A DNA stretch of 47,985 bases, taken from positions 1-47,985 of the IMG/VR virus record IMGVR_UViG_3300036859_000187; one strand, given 5' to 3'. The notes under the pieces were generated by a model. The model did not search any database, had not been told where the DNA came from, and saw only the letters and a program-made list of their open reading frames with translations. The stretch is from a virus. Shown piece after piece: positions 46,294 through 47,985 of the stretch (positions are counted from its first letter, which is position 1; each line of letters starts with the position of its first letter). The translations under genes and the position numbers were made by a program.

Positions 46294-47262
46294 CTACCGG
46301 CCGGTCAGTGCTCTTCCGACTGCTTCCTGTGCGGCTCGGACGACTGGCGGCAAGTCGCTGCTCGCCATAACGGGAGGGCCGAAAACGTTCGGCCAGATGA
46401 ACACTGCGGCGGCGCTGATTTCCTTGTGCGCCATGGCGAAGCGCCCATAGCTGGTCGCCACTGCTGCCATACCATCCGGACTGATACCGGCCTTTCCGTG
46501 AACATCCGGCGACCACCACCCGTCTACGATCAGGAGCACCATCTGGTCGGGGCGCGAGCGCTTGGAGAGGAGCGTCTGATATGCCGCATTCCACGCCGGG
46601 TCGGTGTTGATATCCGGGGAGCCGTAGTACTGGAGGCCGAGCCAATCGATATCCGCGGGGACTACCAAGTCAGACAAATTGAACCTGCTTTCTGTCATCG
46701 CTTGTGTCGTCGTCGGGAAGGTACGGCGGACCGTCGCTGCGACCATGGAAAGCGTCTGCGGAGAGACGTTCGTCCGCGTCGGCTCATCGCAGATGAAGAA
46801 GGCGTTCACCTGGCGAATGAGGGGCTGTAGCTCGGTCACGAGAGCATCCCACCGAGCAAGGTAATCGCGACGAAGCGTCTTCGGGCCGTGCGGGGCGGCT
46901 TCGAAGAATACTCCCGTGAGAATCACCAGCGAGTCGAGGCCGAGCCCCGCCGCTGTCGAGACGCGAGACACACATGCACCCGGCCCTAGAGCCATGCACT
47001 CGCCAGCGTCTACTGTGCCGAAGCTGGAGTACGGACTAGTGGCTATCGCGGCTGCTTCGCTATCGGCGCCTGCTACGTAGCCGAATTCTACTGTACGGTG
47101 AGATTGGCCGGAGCCGCAGGCTAGTACCAGAAACACGAAAGCCCCCAGGAGAGTCGGATTCCATGAGGGCCTTCGCGCTGGAGTGGAACGATGCGACTCA
47201 TCGGCTAACTGACGCGCCCCGGCTATGTCAAGATGCGCGCTTCTCGGTCCTCGCTTGGTCAA
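46294..47262 (-). CDS. Putative lipoprotein with TIM-barrel hydrolase-like domain
   Basis: 322 aa if TTG 47262 is the start. A hydrophobic stretch ending in a lipobox (LLGAFVFLVLACG, Cys at about residue 49) precedes a barrel-like domain: VNAFFICDEPTRTN (candidate acidic pair), DIDWLGLQYYGSPD, QMVLLIVDGWWSPD and AAAVFIWPNVFGPP, which read as strands of a GH-type TIM barrel. The N terminus before the lipobox is long and the start is uncertain; an out-of-frame ATG at 47201 would give a normal signal length only with a frameshift. Unusual in a virion operon. Confidence 0.6.
   Translation of the reverse strand: MTKRGPRSAHLDIAGARQLADESHRSTPARRPSWNPTLLGAFVFLVLACGSGQSHRTVEFGYVAGADSEAAAIATSPYSSFGTVDAGECMALGPGACVSRVSTAAGLGLDSLVILTGVFFEAAPHGPKTLRRDYLARWDALVTELQPLIRQVNAFFICDEPTRTNVSPQTLSMVAATVRRTFPTTTQAMTESRFNLSDLVVPADIDWLGLQYYGSPDINTDPAWNAAYQTLLSKRSRPDQMVLLIVDGWWSPDVHGKAGISPDGMAAVATSYGRFAMAHKEISAAAVFIWPNVFGPPVMASSDLPPVVRAAQEAVGRALTGR
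47202..47231 (-). promoter_or_regulatory. Candidate leftward promoter-like motif inside the lipoprotein 5' region
   Basis: On the minus strand TTGACA (47231-47226) starts TTGACATAGCCGGGG; TAGCCG (47207-47202) lies 18 bp on. It matches TTGACNTDNCC. An ATG (47201) lies 30 nt from the first T but opens only a 26-aa ORF in another frame. If transcription starts here, the TTG start at 47262 would be upstream of it. Confidence 0.35.
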
Positions 47263-47458
47263 GCAATTGATCCATCTCCGACTCGACCACGTTCATTGCC
47301 GCGTAAGCGCCTTGGTGCTTCCTGATCTCCGTCTCGTCTCGCTCGCTCGCTGCCTTCTCGGCATAGTCGCGGCGTAGATCGTTCAGCCGACGCTTGAGCC
47401 CATTCCATAGCGCCCCGTAGTCGGTCGGCTGGTCTAGCCGGTGAACCGGGTTTATCAT
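47228..47458 (-). CDS. 76-aa helical protein after the portal gene
   Basis: ATG overlaps the portal stop by ATGA. Predicted helices: LWNGLKRRLNDLRRDYAEKA and AAMNVVESEMDQLLDQARTE. A small acidic/basic helical protein in the usual place of head-assembly helpers. Not recognised. Confidence 0.6.
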   Translation of the reverse strand: MINPVHRLDQPTDYGALWNGLKRRLNDLRRDYAEKAASERDETEIRKHQGAYAAMNVVESEMDQLLDQARTEKRAS

Positions 47459-47985
47459 CGCCGCGCTCCCGCTCCCCCGCCGAGCATTGCTAGAAGAGGA
47501 CTGTTGCCACTCTTCGAACCTGCCGGCGGCCCTGGGGCGGGGGGACCGCCACCGGCTCCGGCTACTCCAGGCGGCAGTCCCATCATCGGCATTGGCTGAG
47601 GCATGCGTGCCATCTCGGCAAGCGTGTCGCCGAGTAGGGTGGACTCGAGATCGAAGGCGTTATGCGCCTGGTAAATCTTGGATAGGAGCTTGTCCTCGTC
47701 CTGCACGCCCTTGACCATGAGATCCTTCAGCGGCTGCGGAATGTCGGGCCGCATGATCATCGGGGCGATTTGGCCGACCACCATCTGCATGTACTGGTTG
47801 TGAATCTGGTAGAGCTGGATGTTCGACTGTTTCTCGACCTCGCGGTTGACGGCCGCCGTCGAGATGTTGAGCTGGATGCCGATGAGACCGCGAAGCGAGA
47901 CTGGCTGCTCCAGGAGCTGCCGAACGAGAACCGCGTCTTCTTCGTCTAGGACTTGCTCCGGAGATCCCGCTACCTCGGCCGGCGG
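47455..47985 (-). CDS. Portal protein, C-terminal part
   Basis: Continuation of the portal gene from 1-1687. The frame is open from the window end to a TGA at 47455-47457. The visible C-terminal part (QMVVGQIAPMIMRPDIPQPL ... LLGDTLAEMARMPQP) ends in a Pro/Gly/Ala tail, as in P22-type portals. The ATGA overlap with the next gene fixes the 3' end. Bases 47859-47985 repeat bases 1-127. Confidence 0.88.
   Translation of the reverse strand, partial: PPAEVAGSPEQVLDEEDAVLVRQLLEQPVSLRGLIGIQLNISTAAVNREVEKQSNIQLYQIHNQYMQMVVGQIAPMIMRPDIPQPLKDLMVKGVQDEDKLLSKIYQAHNAFDLESTLLGDTLAEMARMPQPMPMMGLPPGVAGAGGGPPAPGPPAGSKSGNSPLLAMLGGGAGARR
47859..47985. repeat. Terminal direct repeat, copy 2 (circular-contig overlap)
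   Basis: Identical to 1-127. Counting both copies would double a piece of the portal gene; remove one copy to obtain the circular genome. Confidence 0.95.

Noticed and set aside
1-47985. CRISPR array, insertion sequence or rRNA
   Set aside because: I saw no regularly spaced identical repeats, transposase or rRNA-like sequence on either strand.

Overview
This window is one complete, circularly assembled genome of a temperate, short-tailed (podovirus-like) phage. Bases 1-127 are repeated exactly at 47859-47985, so the unit is about 47,858 bp and the portal gene runs across the artificial ends. The repeat is best explained as assembler overlap from a metagenome contig. The DNA is GC-rich by eye. 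Lipobox lipoproteins, a two-component spanin pair and an AxA signal peptide point to a Gram-negative host; nothing identifies the species.

Layout. The leftward (minus) block, which wraps round the ends, holds the virion and lysis genes. In transcription order these are: a candidate leader ORF, small terminase, HNH nuclease, a small basic protein, large terminase, a coiled-coil protein, portal, a small helical protein, a lipoprotein with a predicted TIM-barrel-like domain, scaffold, capsid accessory proteins and major capsid protein. Next come five sugar/methyl-transfer genes (NAD epimerase, two methyltransferases, two glycosyltransferases), a pectate-lyase-like tailspike, small beta-rich and repeat-bearing appendage proteins, i-spanin/o-spanin/GH108 endolysin, a Ca-binding-like lipoprotein, a C1q-like protein, a tail nozzle, a putative holin, a head-tail adaptor, and six large, mostly Gly/Ala-rich proteins that look like ejection proteins.

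The immunity region is at 5.8-7.3 kb. A repressor-like HTH gene and a signal-peptide membrane protein (possible superinfection exclusion) read left. They diverge from a BcepMu gp16-like HTH gene reading right, across a 37-bp gap containing TTGACA and an 18-bp operator-like palindrome. The rightward block (7.0-21.5 kb) carries an SSB-like protein, a RecB/Cas4-type exonuclease, a replication protein, a DUF1064 nuclease and a tyrosine recombinase. About 25 tiny, start/stop-overlapping genes follow, rich in CxxC metal sites and including an ImmA-like metalloprotease. Then come an excisionase-like gene, a second divergent integrase, and an attP-like site resembling the 3' end of a tRNA-Ala or tmRNA gene.

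The most notable signals are these. A recurring leftward promoter-like motif, TTGACNTDNCC, occurs five times; at four sites it lies 36-38 nt before a start codon, mostly without a Shine-Dalgarno, implying leaderless late transcripts. Two tyrosine recombinases coexist, the attP-linked one with atypical catalytic residues. The attP-like region has 13-bp inverted repeats and four TTGGRCCA boxes. The sugar-modification cassette and a hydrolase-like lipoprotein sit inside the structural operon.
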